In this document: positions 1-8,340 of the stretch, one piece after another | Layout: the number at the start of each line of letters is the position of its first letter | Numbering within the stretch: position 1 is the first letter of the stretch | Source: Streptomyces zhihengii | GTDB taxonomy: Bacteria; Actinomycetota; Actinomycetes; Streptomycetales; Streptomycetaceae | Direction: 5' to 3' | DNA length: 64,000 nucleotides | Assembly: GCF_016919245.1 (NCBI RefSeq) | Contig: NZ_JAFEJA010000001.1 | Location: 5,853,501-5,917,500 of the forward strand | Notes under the pieces: generated by a model | Database searches by the model: none | What the model was told of the DNA's origin: nothing | Seen by the model: only the letters and a program-made list of their open reading frames with translations | Made by a program: the position numbers and the translations under genes

Positions 1-768
1 GACTGGGGCGTGAAGGAGTCCTTCCGCGCCTACGTCGCCGGCCCGATCGCCAAGGGCAAGGCCGAACTCGGGGACGGCGCCGTCAAGAACGGCGAGATCT
101 ACCGCTTCACCAAGGCCCGGGGCGCCTTCGACAAGGACGGCCAGAGCCTCGACGCGGGCTTCGACGGATCGGTCCGCTTCCTCGGCCACCAGGAGGCCGG
201 CGGCGCGTACGTCCTCGACCTCGAGCTGAGCGACCTGCGCACGGAGGTGAAGAACGGCAAGGGCACCCTGCTCGCCGACGTCTCCGCCAAGGACCAGAAG
301 ACGCACGAGGTCGCCACCTACGAGGACCTGCCGCTGGCCGCCCTCGACCTGCCGAAGGGCGACATCGCCGCCAAGGACGGCGTCGTCACCCTGAGCGGCG
401 TCCCGGCCGAGCTGACCGCGGACGGCGCCAAGGCCTTCGGCGGCTTCTACCAGGCCGGCGCCGAGATGGACCCGGTCTCCCTCGCCGTCTCCCTCGACAA
501 GGACGCCGAACTCCCGGGCGGCACCGGCGGCTCGACCGGCGGCGGCACCGGCGGTTCGACGGGCGGGTCGGGCGGCTCGACCGGCGGCGGAACCGCAGGC
601 GGCGGCACGGTCGGCGGCGGAACCGTCGGCGGCGGCACCGGCGCCCTCGCGAACACCGGGGCCGGCGCTCCCACCGGCGCCCTGCTGGCCGGCGCCGGCG
701 CGATAGCCGCCGCGGGCGCGGCCGTCGTCGTGGCCGTGCGCCGCCGCGGCACGGACGCCACCGCCTGA
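1..768 (+). CDS. HtaA-domain haem-binding surface protein, C-terminal part (5' end outside window)
   Basis: The frame is open from base 1, so the N-terminus lies before the window. The visible start (DWGVKESFRAYV) is the typical opening of an HtaA domain, a family that binds haem at the actinobacterial surface. About 155 residues of HtaA domain are followed by a Gly/Ser/Thr-rich linker made of GGGT-type repeats (bases 515-640). The end is a sorting signal: LANTG (about 648-662), a hydrophobic stretch and RRRG. LAxTG is the motif associated with class E sortases in Streptomyces, so covalent wall anchoring is likely. The haem oxygenase 1.3 kb downstream fits haem-iron use. The family call is strong; the number of HtaA domains in the full protein is unknown. 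Confidence 0.88.
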   Translation, partial: DWGVKESFRAYVAGPIAKGKAELGDGAVKNGEIYRFTKARGAFDKDGQSLDAGFDGSVRFLGHQEAGGAYVLDLELSDLRTEVKNGKGTLLADVSAKDQKTHEVATYEDLPLAALDLPKGDIAAKDGVVTLSGVPAELTADGAKAFGGFYQAGAEMDPVSLAVSLDKDAELPGGTGGSTGGGTGGSTGGSGGSTGGGTAGGGTVGGGTVGGGTGALANTGAGAPTGALLAGAGAIAAAGAAVVVAVRRRGTDATA

Positions 769-970
769 CCGGCCGGGCCCGTGCCCGCCCCGCGTGACAC
801 CCGCGCCTGACCTGCGGGTTCCCCCGCACCACCGCGCCGCCGCCCCGGACCGTCCACGGCCCGGGGCGGCGGCACGCGTGCGTGCCCCCGCCCGGAGCCC
901 GGCCCTCCGCCGCGGGCGCGGAGTACGCCGGCGCCGGACGGATGCCGGGGGCAAGTGCTTCAATGCCGGG

Positions 971-1771
971 GTGAACGAACTCGACGTGCTCCAGGTCTTC
1001 TGCGCCCCGGACGGCGGCTTCGGCAACGCACTGGCCGTCGTACGCGACCCGCGCCCGTACCCCGACCAGGCGTCCCGGCAGGCGCTCGCGGACGAACTCG
1101 GCTACAGCGAGACCGTCTTCGTCGACGACCCCGAGCGCGGTGTCGTCGACATCTACACCCCGGGCGCGCGGCTGCCGTTCGCGGGCCACCCGCTCGTCGG
1201 AGCCGCCTGGCTGCTGGACCTGGAGGCGGTCAACCCGCCCGCCGGCGAGGTGTGGGCCCGCAACGACGGGGAGTTCACCTGGATCACCGCCCGCGCCGAG
1301 TGGGCGCCGCCGCGCACCCTGGAGCGGTACGCCTCACCGGCCGAGGTCGACGCCCTGCCGGCGCCGCCGCCCGGCGAGGGCTGGCTCTACGCCTGGGCGT
1401 GGGAGGACGAGGCGGCCGGGCGGGTGCGGGCCCGGGGCTTCCCGCGCCGCGAGGGCGGTGTCGTCGAGGACGAGGCGACGGGCGCCGCGGCCCTGCTGCT
1501 GACCGAACTGCTCGGGCGGGCGCTGAACATCACCCAGGGCCGGGGGTCGCAGATCCTGACCGCGCCCGGCCCCGACGGCATCGTGGAGATCGGCGGCCGG
1601 GTCCGCCTGGTGTCCGCCGCCGGGGCGGCCGGCGAGGGCGTCCCGCGTGCGGACGGCGGCCGTGCGGACGGCGGCCGGGGAGCGGCCCGGATAGCGCCCG
1701 TGGAACGCCTCACCCGCTCCCGCCTGCCCCACGCGGTCACCCTCCCCTCCACCCCGGTCCCGGCCCCCTGA
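971..1771 (+). CDS. PhzF-family isomerase/epimerase-like protein
   Basis: A protein of 266 residues. It shows the PhzF hallmarks: an N-terminal LDVLQVFCAP...GNALAVV strand, a GYSETVFV segment carrying the family's conserved Glu, and PGARLPFAGHPLVGAAWLL, the typical FxGHPxxGxA motif. PhzF itself acts in phenazine biosynthesis, but most relatives have unknown isomerase-type substrates. A GTG start at 971 is chosen because it opens directly on the conserved first strand; upstream in-frame sequence looks non-coding. There are no phenazine genes nearby, so no pathway is assigned. The C-terminal 60 residues are low in conservation signals and rich in Gly/Arg. Confidence 0.8.
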   Translation: MNELDVLQVFCAPDGGFGNALAVVRDPRPYPDQASRQALADELGYSETVFVDDPERGVVDIYTPGARLPFAGHPLVGAAWLLDLEAVNPPAGEVWARNDGEFTWITARAEWAPPRTLERYASPAEVDALPAPPPGEGWLYAWAWEDEAAGRVRARGFPRREGGVVEDEATGAAALLLTELLGRALNITQGRGSQILTAPGPDGIVEIGGRVRLVSAAGAAGEGVPRADGGRADGGRGAARIAPVERLTRSRLPHAVTLPSTPVPAP

Positions 1772-1960
1772 GGCCACGGGGCGGCCGCCCGGTGTTCCGG
1801 GCCTGAGGCCGGGGACCGCCGGGCGGTGTCCCCGCTTCGAGGCCACGGGCCGCCCGGTGTGCCGGCCTTGCCGGCTCCATGCCGCCCGGGGCCGGTGTCC
1901 CGGTCCTGAGGCCAGGGGCCGCCCCGGAGCTCGGCGGGTGCGCGGGTACGGGACGACGAC
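1772..1960. repeat. Degenerate GC-rich repeats after the phzF-like gene
   Basis: Several imperfect copies of a motif of the type CCTGAGGCCA-GGG-CCGCC-GGTGT-CC lie in this stretch before the terminator. The copies are irregularly spaced (about 40-65 bp) and partly inverted. They look like non-coding GC-rich filler; no coding function is supported. Confidence 0.45.
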
Positions 1961-1962
1961 GA

Positions 1963-2000
1963 GGGCGGGGCGCGGCCGGAAGTCCGGCCGCGCCCCGCCC
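1963..2000. terminator. Bidirectional terminator between phzF-like gene and haem oxygenase
   Basis: Perfect 18-bp inverted arms (1963-1980 and 1983-2000) separated by only two bases form a very stable GC hairpin between two converging genes. It suits both strands, although neither side has a strong U-tract, as is usual in Streptomyces. Confidence 0.8.
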
Positions 2001-2032
2001 CGTCCGCCCGCCGGGACCTCCCGGCGGCGGGC

Positions 2033-2683
2033 TCACGCGCTGAGCGGGAACTCCGCGTCCAGTTCGCGGAAGACCGCCCCGTTGTAGTCGAAGGCGCGCT
2101 TGCACTCGTCGACGATCCGGCGGCGCTCCAGCTCGTCCGCCTCGACGGCGTCCAGCAGCTCCCGGTAGAGGCGCTTGAAGGCGGCCGGGTTGGCGATCTC
2201 CTCGAAGACGTAGAACCGGACGCCGTCGCCCTTGCGGTCGAAGCCCCAGGTCTTCTCCGCGCGGTCGCGGATGATCTGACCGCCCGAGAGGTCCCCGAGG
2301 TAGCGGGTGTAGTGGTGGGCGACATAGCCGCCGGTCCAGCCGCTCGCGCACTCCGTGACCCGGGCCGCGTACGCGGCGGTCGCCGGGAGCGCGGTGAGGC
2401 CCTCGCGCCAGTCCGGGCCGCGCAGGTGCGCGAGATCGCGCTCCAGGGCCGCCGTCCGCATCAGCTCCGGCCGCACGAACGGGCCGGCGACCGGGTCGTC
2501 GCGCAGCGCCGCCGCCGAGTCCTCCAGCGCGCGGTACACGAACCAGAGCTGTTCGGTGTAGCGCGCGTACGCCTCCACGCCGAGCCGCCCGCCGAGGAGG
2601 TGCCCCATGAAGGGCGAGGTCTCCGCCTCGGTGTGCTGCTCGTGCGAGGCGACACGGATCTGTGTGGAGAAGGGCGTGTCCAA
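2033..2683 (-). CDS. Haem oxygenase (biliverdin-producing), HmuO type
   Basis: The 216-residue product matches the HmuO/HO-1 fold: probable proximal haem ligand His17 in QHTEAE, the FMGHLLGGRLG helix, and the distal-helix glycine motif HHYTRYLGDLSGGQ (residues 123-136). It would open haem to biliverdin, CO and free iron. The start is TTG (2681-2683), supported by a GGAGG Shine-Dalgarno about eight bases before it; there is no better in-frame ATG or GTG. The promoter carries an iron box, so iron repression is expected. With the upstream HtaA surface protein it suggests a haem-iron scavenging function. Confidence 0.93.
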   Translation of the reverse strand: MDTPFSTQIRVASHEQHTEAETSPFMGHLLGGRLGVEAYARYTEQLWFVYRALEDSAAALRDDPVAGPFVRPELMRTAALERDLAHLRGPDWREGLTALPATAAYAARVTECASGWTGGYVAHHYTRYLGDLSGGQIIRDRAEKTWGFDRKGDGVRFYVFEEIANPAAFKRLYRELLDAVEADELERRRIVDECKRAFDYNGAVFRELDAEFPLSA

Positions 2684-2724
2684 AACGGACCTCCGGAGCC
2701 GGAAAGGGACGGGAACCGGTGAGG

Positions 2725-2754
2725 ATCATCGCAACTTAGGCTTACCTAAGTCAA
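2725..2754 (-). promoter_or_regulatory. Haem oxygenase promoter
   Basis: Read on the minus strand: -35 TTGACT (2749-2754), an 18-base spacer and -10 GATGAT (2725-2730). Transcription would begin near 2718, giving a leader of about 35 bases that contains the GGAGG site. The spacer is occupied by the iron box. Predicted from sequence only. Confidence 0.65.
2734..2751. promoter_or_regulatory. Iron box (DmdR/DtxR-type operator)
   Basis: ACTTAGG-CTTA-CCTAAGT is a perfect 7-bp dyad. Its core closely matches the TTAGGTTAGGCTAACCTAA iron box bound by DmdR/DtxR/IdeR repressors. It sits inside the promoter spacer of the haem oxygenase gene, so Fe(II)-loaded repressor would block RNA polymerase. Confidence 0.85.
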
Positions 2755-2758
2755 CTGG

Positions 2759-2802
2759 TTCCCGACGTCTCGTCGGTAACATTCCCGACGCCCTGTCGGT
2801 AA
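2759..2802. promoter_or_regulatory. Tandem dyad operator upstream of haem oxygenase promoter
   Basis: Two 21-bp copies (2759-2779 and 2782-2802, 23 bp apart) each have the form TTCCCGAC-N5-GTCGGTAA, an almost perfect dyad. They lie directly upstream of the predicted -35, at about -41 to -84. This is a classic place for an activator or a second repressor. They could instead be tandem hairpins ending the map transcript, whose stop is at 2856. Confidence 0.55.
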
Positions 2803-2855
2803 AAACGGCCGCGACGCCTCCGTACGCGGCGCGGACGGGACCTCTCCGCCGCGCC

Positions 2856-3713
2856 CTACGGCAGGGTGAGGATCTCCGCGCCCGTCTCCGTCACGACCAG
2901 GGTGTGCTCGAACTGGGCCGTCCGCTTGCGGTCCTTGGTGACGACCGTCCAGCCGTCCTCCCACATGTCGTACTCGTACGTCCCCAGCGTCAGCATCGGC
3001 TCGATGGTGAACGTCATGCCCGGCTGCATGACCGTCGTCGCGTGCGCCGCGTCGTAGTGCGGGATGATCAGGCCGGAGTGGAACGACGAGTTGATCCCGT
3101 GCCCGGTGAAGTCGCGCACCACGCCGTAGCCGAACCGCTTCGCGTACGACTCGATGACCCGGCCGATGACGTTGACCTGGCGGCCCGGCTTCACCGCCTT
3201 GATCGCGCGGTTCAGCGACTCGCGCGTACGCTCCACCAGCAGCCGGGACTCCTCGTCCACCTCGCCGCACAGGTAGGTGGCGTTGTTGTCGCCGTGCACC
3301 CCGCCGATGTACGCGGTGACGTCGAGGTTCACGATGTCGCCGTCGCGCAGCACCGTGGAGTCCGGGATCCCGTGGCAGATCACCTCGTTGACCGAGGAGC
3401 ACAGCGACTTGGGGTAGCCGCGGTAGCCGAGCGTCGACGGGTAGGCGCCGTGGTCGCACATGAACTCATGGGCGACCCGGTCCAGTTCGTCCGTGGTCAC
3501 CCCGGGGGCGATGTGCTTGGCGGCCTCCTCCATGGCCTGGGCGGCGATGCGCCCGGCGACACGCATCCGCTCGACGGTGTCGGCGTCCTGGACCTCCGGT
3601 CCGGTGTAGGGCGCCGGCGCCGGCTTCCCGACGTACTCGGGGCGGCGGATGGCGGCGGGAACGGAGCGGTGGGGGGAGAGCTCCCCCGGTACGAGCAGCG
3701 ACTGGCCAGACAT
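2856..3713 (-). CDS. map: Methionine aminopeptidase, type I
   Basis: The 285-residue product removes N-terminal Met from nascent proteins. All five metal-ligand regions are visible in order: [10 protein letters not shown] (Asp), HGDNNATY (Asp), [12 protein letters not shown] (His), FTIEPM (Glu) and QFEHTL (Glu). The roughly 40-residue N-terminal extension before PEVQ is typical of actinobacterial MetAPs that carry an SH3-binding-like linker. The ATG at 3713 begins [11 protein letters not shown]. Streptomyces keep more than one map paralogue; this one lies away from the ribosomal protein operon, so it is probably a secondary copy. Confidence 0.93.
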   Translation of the reverse strand: MSGQSLLVPGELSPHRSVPAAIRRPEYVGKPAPAPYTGPEVQDADTVERMRVAGRIAAQAMEEAAKHIAPGVTTDELDRVAHEFMCDHGAYPSTLGYRGYPKSLCSSVNEVICHGIPDSTVLRDGDIVNLDVTAYIGGVHGDNNATYLCGEVDEESRLLVERTRESLNRAIKAVKPGRQVNVIGRVIESYAKRFGYGVVRDFTGHGINSSFHSGLIIPHYDAAHATTVMQPGMTFTIEPMLTLGTYEYDMWEDGWTVVTKDRKRTAQFEHTLVVTETGAEILTLP

Positions 3714-3770
3714 GCCAGCGAGTCTAACCAGGCTCGGTGGGGCAGCATGGCCTAGAGGAAGGAGCAGCAG

Positions 3771-3995
3771 ATGGCCCTGTTCAAGAAGCGCACGGTGGGC
3801 AAACCGGGCGAGTGGTACTACTGCCTGGAGCACAAGAAGGTCGAGGAGGGGCCGGAGTGCCCGGCCAAGGACCGGTTCGGGCCGTACGCGTCGCGGCAGG
3901 AGGCGCAGCACGCGATGGAGACGGCACGCGAACGGAACCTCGAGTGGGAGAACGACCCGCGCTGGCACGACGCGCCCGCGCGCCCCGAGGAGTGA
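3771..3995 (+). CDS. Small conserved actinobacterial protein with SPOR-like segment
   Basis: A 74-residue soluble protein ([27 protein letters not shown]...). It contains the pair C-x(2)[11 protein letters not shown] and a [16 protein letters not shown] segment resembling the core of SPOR-type repeats. It is divergent from map and has a clear AAGGAG ribosome site nine bases before the ATG. I recognise it as widespread in Streptomyces, but no function is known to me. Confidence 0.8.
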   Translation: MALFKKRTVGKPGEWYYCLEHKKVEEGPECPAKDRFGPYASRQEAQHAMETARERNLEWENDPRWHDAPARPEE

Positions 3996-4000
3996 GCGTC

Positions 4001-4037
4001 CGCCGCGCGGGACGGGTGCCCCCGTACCCGCGCGGCG
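4001..4037. terminator. Bidirectional terminator
   Basis: An 11-bp inverted repeat (4001-4011 / 4027-4037) encloses a smaller ACGGGT/TACCC pairing. It lies between the converging small protein gene and the MFS gene. Confidence 0.7.
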
Positions 4038-4053
4038 CGTCCCGCCCGAGGGC

Positions 4054-5397
4054 TCAGCGCCGGGCCGCGGGCTCCTCGCCCGCGGCCTCACCGGCGTCCT
4101 TCGGCGCGCCCCCGGCCGCGGCCTCCGCCGCGGCCTGCTGCTGCGCACGGCGGCGCTGCGCGTCCTCGTCCGTGAGCGCGTCGTAGGTGACCAGCTTCGG
4201 CAGCGTCGCCGCCAGCAGCCCCACCGAGACCACGCACACCAGACCGCCGGACCAGATCGCCGGACGGGTGCCCGTCCAGCCCGCCATCGCGCCCGCCCGG
4301 ACCTGTCCGAGCTGCGGGCCGACGCTGTACGAGAGCACCTCGATGCCGGCCAGCCGGCCGCGCAGCTCCTCCGGGATCGTCTGGTTCCAGATCGTCGAGC
4401 GGCCGAGCCCGCTCAGCATGTCGCCCGCCCCGGCGAAGGCCAGGCACACCAGGACCAGCCAGACGTTCGAGAACCAGCCCGCGGCGAAGATCGCCAGACC
4501 CCAGCCCGCCGCGCCGAACACCACGAACAGGCCGTGCCGCCGGACCCGGGACGTCCAGCCGCTGGTGAGGCTCAGCACCACCGAACCGACCGATCCGGCC
4601 GCGTACATGAGGCCGAGCGACCACTCGGCGTCCAGGTCGTCGGCGAGGAACGGGAAGATCGTGTTGGGGAAGGCGAAGAGCATCGCCGCCAGGTCGATCG
4701 CGTACGTCCCCAGCAGCACCGGCCGGCTCCACGCGTAGCGCGCGCCCTCCGCGATGCCGCGCAGCGAGGGCTTGTCCGCCCCCTGCGCGGGCGGCGCCGG
4801 CGACAGGCGCAGACAGAGCACCACCGAGACGGCGAACCCGGCGATCGTGATCCCGTACGCGGTCGCGTGACCCGCGTACGCCACCACGACACCCGCCAGC
4901 GCCGGACCGGCGATCGCGCCGACCTGCCAGCGCAGGGCGTTGAGCGCGGCGGCGGCCGTGAGCTGGTCGTGCGGCACGATCCGCGCCATCAGCGAGTCCA
5001 GCGCGGGGCGCTGGAGCCCGGCGAGCGCGGAGACGCCCGCGGCGACCACGTACAGCGGCCAGAGCATGGGCTCCGGCAGCATCGCGTTCACCAGCAGGAT
5101 CAGCGCGAGCAGGCCGAGCCCGGCCTCCGTGCCGAGGATCATCCGGCGGCGGTCCACCGCGTCGGCGAGCGCGCCGCCGTAGAGGCCGAAGACGATCAGC
5201 GGCACCAGTTCGACGGCGCCCATCGCGCCGACGGCGAGCGGTGAGCCGGTCAGGTCCTTGATCTGGAGGGGCAGCGCGATCATCGCCATGAAGCTGGCGA
5301 AGTAGGTGACCAGCCCCTGCACCCACAGCAGCCGGAAATCGGGTGAGGAACGCCATGGCGAGAGGTCGGGCAGCACGGCGGAGAGCTTTGAGGTCAC
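4054..5397 (-). CDS. MFS transporter (EmrD/enterobactin-exporter-like)
   Basis: The 447-residue product is rich in long hydrophobic segments consistent with 10-12 membrane helices. [14 protein letters not shown] loop after the second helix is the MFS motif-A equivalent (DxxDRR). The architecture resembles the MFS_3 exporters of siderophores and drugs. A GTG start at 5397 ([15 protein letters not shown]) is chosen because the sequence before it is arginine/proline-rich and non-conserved. The C-terminal tail is a hydrophilic Ala/Gln/Glu-rich stretch. Substrate unknown. Confidence 0.85.
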   Translation of the reverse strand: MTSKLSAVLPDLSPWRSSPDFRLLWVQGLVTYFASFMAMIALPLQIKDLTGSPLAVGAMGAVELVPLIVFGLYGGALADAVDRRRMILGTEAGLGLLALILLVNAMLPEPMLWPLYVVAAGVSALAGLQRPALDSLMARIVPHDQLTAAAALNALRWQVGAIAGPALAGVVVAYAGHATAYGITIAGFAVSVVLCLRLSPAPPAQGADKPSLRGIAEGARYAWSRPVLLGTYAIDLAAMLFAFPNTIFPFLADDLDAEWSLGLMYAAGSVGSVVLSLTSGWTSRVRRHGLFVVFGAAGWGLAIFAAGWFSNVWLVLVCLAFAGAGDMLSGLGRSTIWNQTIPEELRGRLAGIEVLSYSVGPQLGQVRAGAMAGWTGTRPAIWSGGLVCVVSVGLLAATLPKLVTYDALTDEDAQRRRAQQQAAAEAAAGGAPKDAGEAAGEEPAARR

Positions 5398-5559
5398 AGA
5401 GGGCCATGCTCGGCGTGATGGTCGTCCGGGGCAACCGGATTTGACCAAGATCACAGGTCGGGAGGGTTGCCGGGACGCGCGGCGGGTGGCGGGGAGGGGC
5501 TCCGGCCGGGAACCCCGGGGCACCGTGGGGAGGGCCTCCGGCGGGGACGCGGCGGGCGG

Positions 5560-6168
5560 CTACCAGCGGGGCGGGGGAGGGGCGGTGAGCTGGTCCGCCA
5601 GGCGGGACAGCCGGTCCCGCAGCCGGGGCCGGGTGCTGCCGCGCGGCGCCGGTACGCCGTTCTCCCCGGCCGCCGCGCTCACCAGATGCTGCACGGTGTC
5701 GATGTCCACCTCGCCCGCCGCCGGGACGGTCAGCGCCTCGTGCGCCAGCCCGTGGACCTCCGGCTCCCCGCCGTCCACGGCGAGCACCGTCGCACCCGCC
5801 CGCCGGGCGTCGTGGACGCGTTCGAGCAGGTGCTCGCCGGGCAGCCCCGGCGCCACCAGCAGCAGGGTCTCGCCCCGGCCCGCCGCCTCCAGCCGGCCGA
5901 GGCCCACCGCGAGATGCGCCGGGTCGCCGGGGCGCACCCGGTGCCGCACGAGGGTCGGGTTCAGCTCCGGCCGGCCCGACCACGCCGCCTCGTCCACCAG
6001 ATGGGCCGCCAGGTGCCACGGCTCGTACGCCTCGGTGCCCACCAGCAGCAGACCGCCCCCGCGCCGTTCCACGGAGTCGCGCAGCGCCCCGGCGAAGTGG
6101 CGGGCGGCCGCGGGCCAGCGGGTCGTGGCGAGGACCTCGCGGAGCAGCGCGACACGTACGGCATCCAT
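5560..6168 (-). CDS. Conserved protein of unknown function, SIS/phosphosugar-binding-like
   Basis: The 202-residue soluble protein begins MDAVRVALLREVLA at an ATG at 6168. The middle contains GGLLLVGTEAYEPWHLAAHLVDEA and GETLLLVAPGLPGEHLLERVHDARRAGATVLAVD, alternating beta-alpha elements that recall SIS or nucleotide-binding Rossmann folds. No catalytic motif is clear. It is divergent from the F420 reductase gene, with 117 bp between the starts, a pairing that may be conserved in Streptomyces (from memory). I cannot assign a function. Confidence 0.65.
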   Translation of the reverse strand: MDAVRVALLREVLATTRWPAAARHFAGALRDSVERRGGGLLLVGTEAYEPWHLAAHLVDEAAWSGRPELNPTLVRHRVRPGDPAHLAVGLGRLEAAGRGETLLLVAPGLPGEHLLERVHDARRAGATVLAVDGGEPEVHGLAHEALTVPAAGEVDIDTVQHLVSAAAGENGVPAPRGSTRPRLRDRLSRLADQLTAPPPPRW

Positions 6169-6285
6169 GCCGCCCCATGCTGCCCCGGCCCCGGGGCGGC
6201 GCGGGCCCGGTCGCGGCCGGGTCACTCTTTCGGGAGACCTGCCGCGCCCTGGGGAAGCGACCCGACGCGCCAGTAAGGTCGGGCC

Positions 6286-6999
6286 ATGACTTCCACTGAG
6301 AACACGGGAACCGCTGCCAAGGCCCCGGCGAAGGACCCCTGGGACCTCCCCGACGTGTCGGACCTCGTCGTCGGTGTGCTCGGCGGCACCGGGGACCAGG
6401 GCCGTGGGCTCGCCTACCGGCTCGCCAGGGCCGGCCAGAAGGTGATCATCGGCTCGCGTGCCGCGGAGCGCGCCGAGTCCGCCGCCGCGGAGCTGGGCCT
6501 CGGCGTCGAGGGCGCCGACAACGCCGAGTGCGCCCGGCGCAGCGACGTCGTGATCGTGGCCGTGCCGTGGGACGGGCACGCCAAGACCCTGGAGACGCTC
6601 CAGAAGGAGCTGGCCGGGAAGATCGTCGTCGACTGCGTCAACCCGCTCGGCTTCGACAAGAAGGGCGCCTACGCCCTCAAGCCGGAGGAGGGCAGCGCCG
6701 CCGAGCAGGCCGCCGCCCTGCTGCCCGACTCCCGGGTCACCGCGGCGTTCCACCACCTCTCGGCGGTGCTGCTCCAGGACCCGTCGATCGACGAGATCGA
6801 CACCGATGTGATGGTCCTCGGCGAGGCCCGCGCGGACACCGACGTGGTGCAGGCCCTCGCCGCGCGGATCCCCGGCATGCGGGGCGTCTTCGCCGGCCGG
6901 CTGCGCAACGCCCACCAGGTCGAGTCGCTCGTCGCCAACCTGATCTCCGTCAACCGCCGTTACAAGGCGCACGCCGGGCTGCGCGTCACCGACGTCTGA
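6286..6999 (+). CDS. npdG: NADPH-dependent F420 reductase
   Basis: The 237-residue protein reduces coenzyme F420 with NADPH (or the reverse). The Rossmann motif VVGVLGGTGDQGRGLAYRLA (residues 28-47) is characteristic of NpdG/FNO, followed by GSRAAERAESAA for the NADP phosphate and DVVIVAVPWDGH. The ending NLISVNRRYKAHAGLRVTDV is typical of the family. It would supply F420H2 to F420-dependent oxidoreductases; the PNPOx-fold protein at 42.0 kb may be one client (inference). Confidence 0.9.
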   Translation: MTSTENTGTAAKAPAKDPWDLPDVSDLVVGVLGGTGDQGRGLAYRLARAGQKVIIGSRAAERAESAAAELGLGVEGADNAECARRSDVVIVAVPWDGHAKTLETLQKELAGKIVVDCVNPLGFDKKGAYALKPEEGSAAEQAAALLPDSRVTAAFHHLSAVLLQDPSIDEIDTDVMVLGEARADTDVVQALAARIPGMRGVFAGRLRNAHQVESLVANLISVNRRYKAHAGLRVTDV

Positions 7000-7007
7000 C
7001 GCGCCCG

Positions 7008-7056
7008 CCGCGCCCCCGCCCCCGACACCTCCCCGGTGTCCGGGGCGGGGGCGCGG
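7008..7056. terminator. Terminator after npdG
   Basis: Inverted 22-bp arms with one mismatch (7008-7029 / 7035-7056) and a five-base loop directly follow the npdG stop codon. Confidence 0.8.
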
Positions 7057-7160
7057 CGGCGGGCGGGGCATGGGGGACACTGGGGGGACGCACCTCCCCC
7101 GACGTCCTGGCGGGCGCGGGAGGCGCCCCCATCCGCAGGACCCGACAGGAGCCGCACCCC

Positions 7161-7349
7161 ATGCCCCGCCTCGCTCTCTACTCCCTCGCCGTCTGTGTGC
7201 TCGCCGTCGCCGCGGCGGTGGTGTCCTTCGTCCAGGGCATGTGGTTGGGGATCGTGTGGATCCTGCTCGCCGGCGTCTCGTCGAACATGGCCTGGTACTA
7301 CCACCGCCGTGCGCGGGCGGAGCGCGAGGCGTCCGCGCACGCCGCCTGA
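7161..7349 (+). CDS. Small membrane protein
   Basis: A 62-residue protein starting MPRLALYSLAVCVLAVAAAV. It has two predicted membrane helices (about residues 4-24 and 27-47) and a short basic C-terminal tail (YYHRRARAEREA). It stops 16 bases before the end of the converging protease gene. Function unknown; a good ribosome site (AGGAGC) is present 12 bases upstream. Confidence 0.65.
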   Translation: MPRLALYSLAVCVLAVAAAVVSFVQGMWLGIVWILLAGVSSNMAWYYHRRARAEREASAHAA

Positions 7350-7365
7350 GGGCCGCACCGCCCGG

Positions 7366-8163
7366 TCAGGGGGCCGTGCAGTACGCGCTCGTGCCCTGCC
7401 AGAACATGAAGAGGTCCCGGCCGCACCAGATCTCCGCCTCGCGGACGCCGAAGGCCTCCATCACCGCGTAGACCGCGTCGAAGAAGACGCCGTTCACCGC
7501 CGGGATCCACAGCACGACGAACACGGCGAGCAGGCCGAAGGGCGCGATCGGCTCCACCTGCCGCCGCACCGCGTGCGACAGCCACGGCTCGACCACCCCG
7601 TAGCCGTCCAGGCCCGGCACCGGCAGGAAGTTCAGGATCGCCGCCGTGACCTGGAGCATCGCGAGGAATGCCAGGGCGAACCGGAACGGCCAGGGCACCC
7701 CGTCCAGCGCGCCCAGCCAGAACGGGGCCGTGCACACGAGGGCGAACAGCACGTTGGTCAGCGGACCGGCGGCCGAGATCAGGCTGTGCCGCCAGCGCCC
7801 CCGGATGCGGTGGCGCTCGATGAACACCGCGCCGCCCGGCAGACCGATCCCGCCCATGATCACGAACACGACCGGGAGCACGATGCTCAGCAGGGCGTGG
7901 GTGTACTTCAGCGGGTTCAGCGTCAGATAGCCCTTGGCGCCGATCGAGATGTCGCCGCTGTGCAGGGCCGTGCGGGCGTGGGCGTACTCGTGGAGACAGA
8001 GCGAGACGATCCACGCGCCGACCACGAAGAGGAAGACGGCGAGACCCGGGACGGCCGAGAAGTCCGTCCACACGGCCCAGCCCGACACCGCCGTCACGGC
8101 CACGATCCCGAGGAAGACGGGACTGATCCGTCGGTCGCTGTGACGCCGGGCGGCAGTGGTCAT
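7366..8163 (-). CDS. Site-2-protease-family membrane metalloprotease (M50)
   Basis: The 265-residue integral membrane protein has the zinc-binding HEYAH (residues 58-62) in its second hydrophobic segment. NFLPVPGLDGYG supplies the third ligand Asp, the NPDG-type motif of S2P enzymes. About six helices are predicted. There is no PDZ or CBS domain, so it belongs to the short soil-bacterial subgroup whose substrates are unknown. The ATG at 8163 starts MTTAARRH. It is divergent from the AfsR-like regulator, sharing a 177-bp control region. Confidence 0.85.
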   Translation of the reverse strand: MTTAARRHSDRRISPVFLGIVAVTAVSGWAVWTDFSAVPGLAVFLFVVGAWIVSLCLHEYAHARTALHSGDISIGAKGYLTLNPLKYTHALLSIVLPVVFVIMGGIGLPGGAVFIERHRIRGRWRHSLISAAGPLTNVLFALVCTAPFWLGALDGVPWPFRFALAFLAMLQVTAAILNFLPVPGLDGYGVVEPWLSHAVRRQVEPIAPFGLLAVFVVLWIPAVNGVFFDAVYAVMEAFGVREAEIWCGRDLFMFWQGTSAYCTAP

Positions 8164-8340
8164 GGGCGCGTCTCCTGAACGGGGCGGGGTGCGTGCGGGC
8201 CGGGCTCGGCGGCGCGGGGGACGGACCGCGGTGGTGACACGGGGACAACGTGCCCGTCCCCGCGCCGGTTCCTGCCGCCCCGGGGACGCGCCGTCCCGCG
8301 CCGCTTCCTGGCGTCTGCCCTGCGCCGGGCTTCGGGAACA

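Noticed and set aside
2607..3755. Plus-strand open frame over the haem oxygenase promoter and map
   Set aside because: Val/Arg/His-rich shadow of map, and it would run through the iron box promoter.
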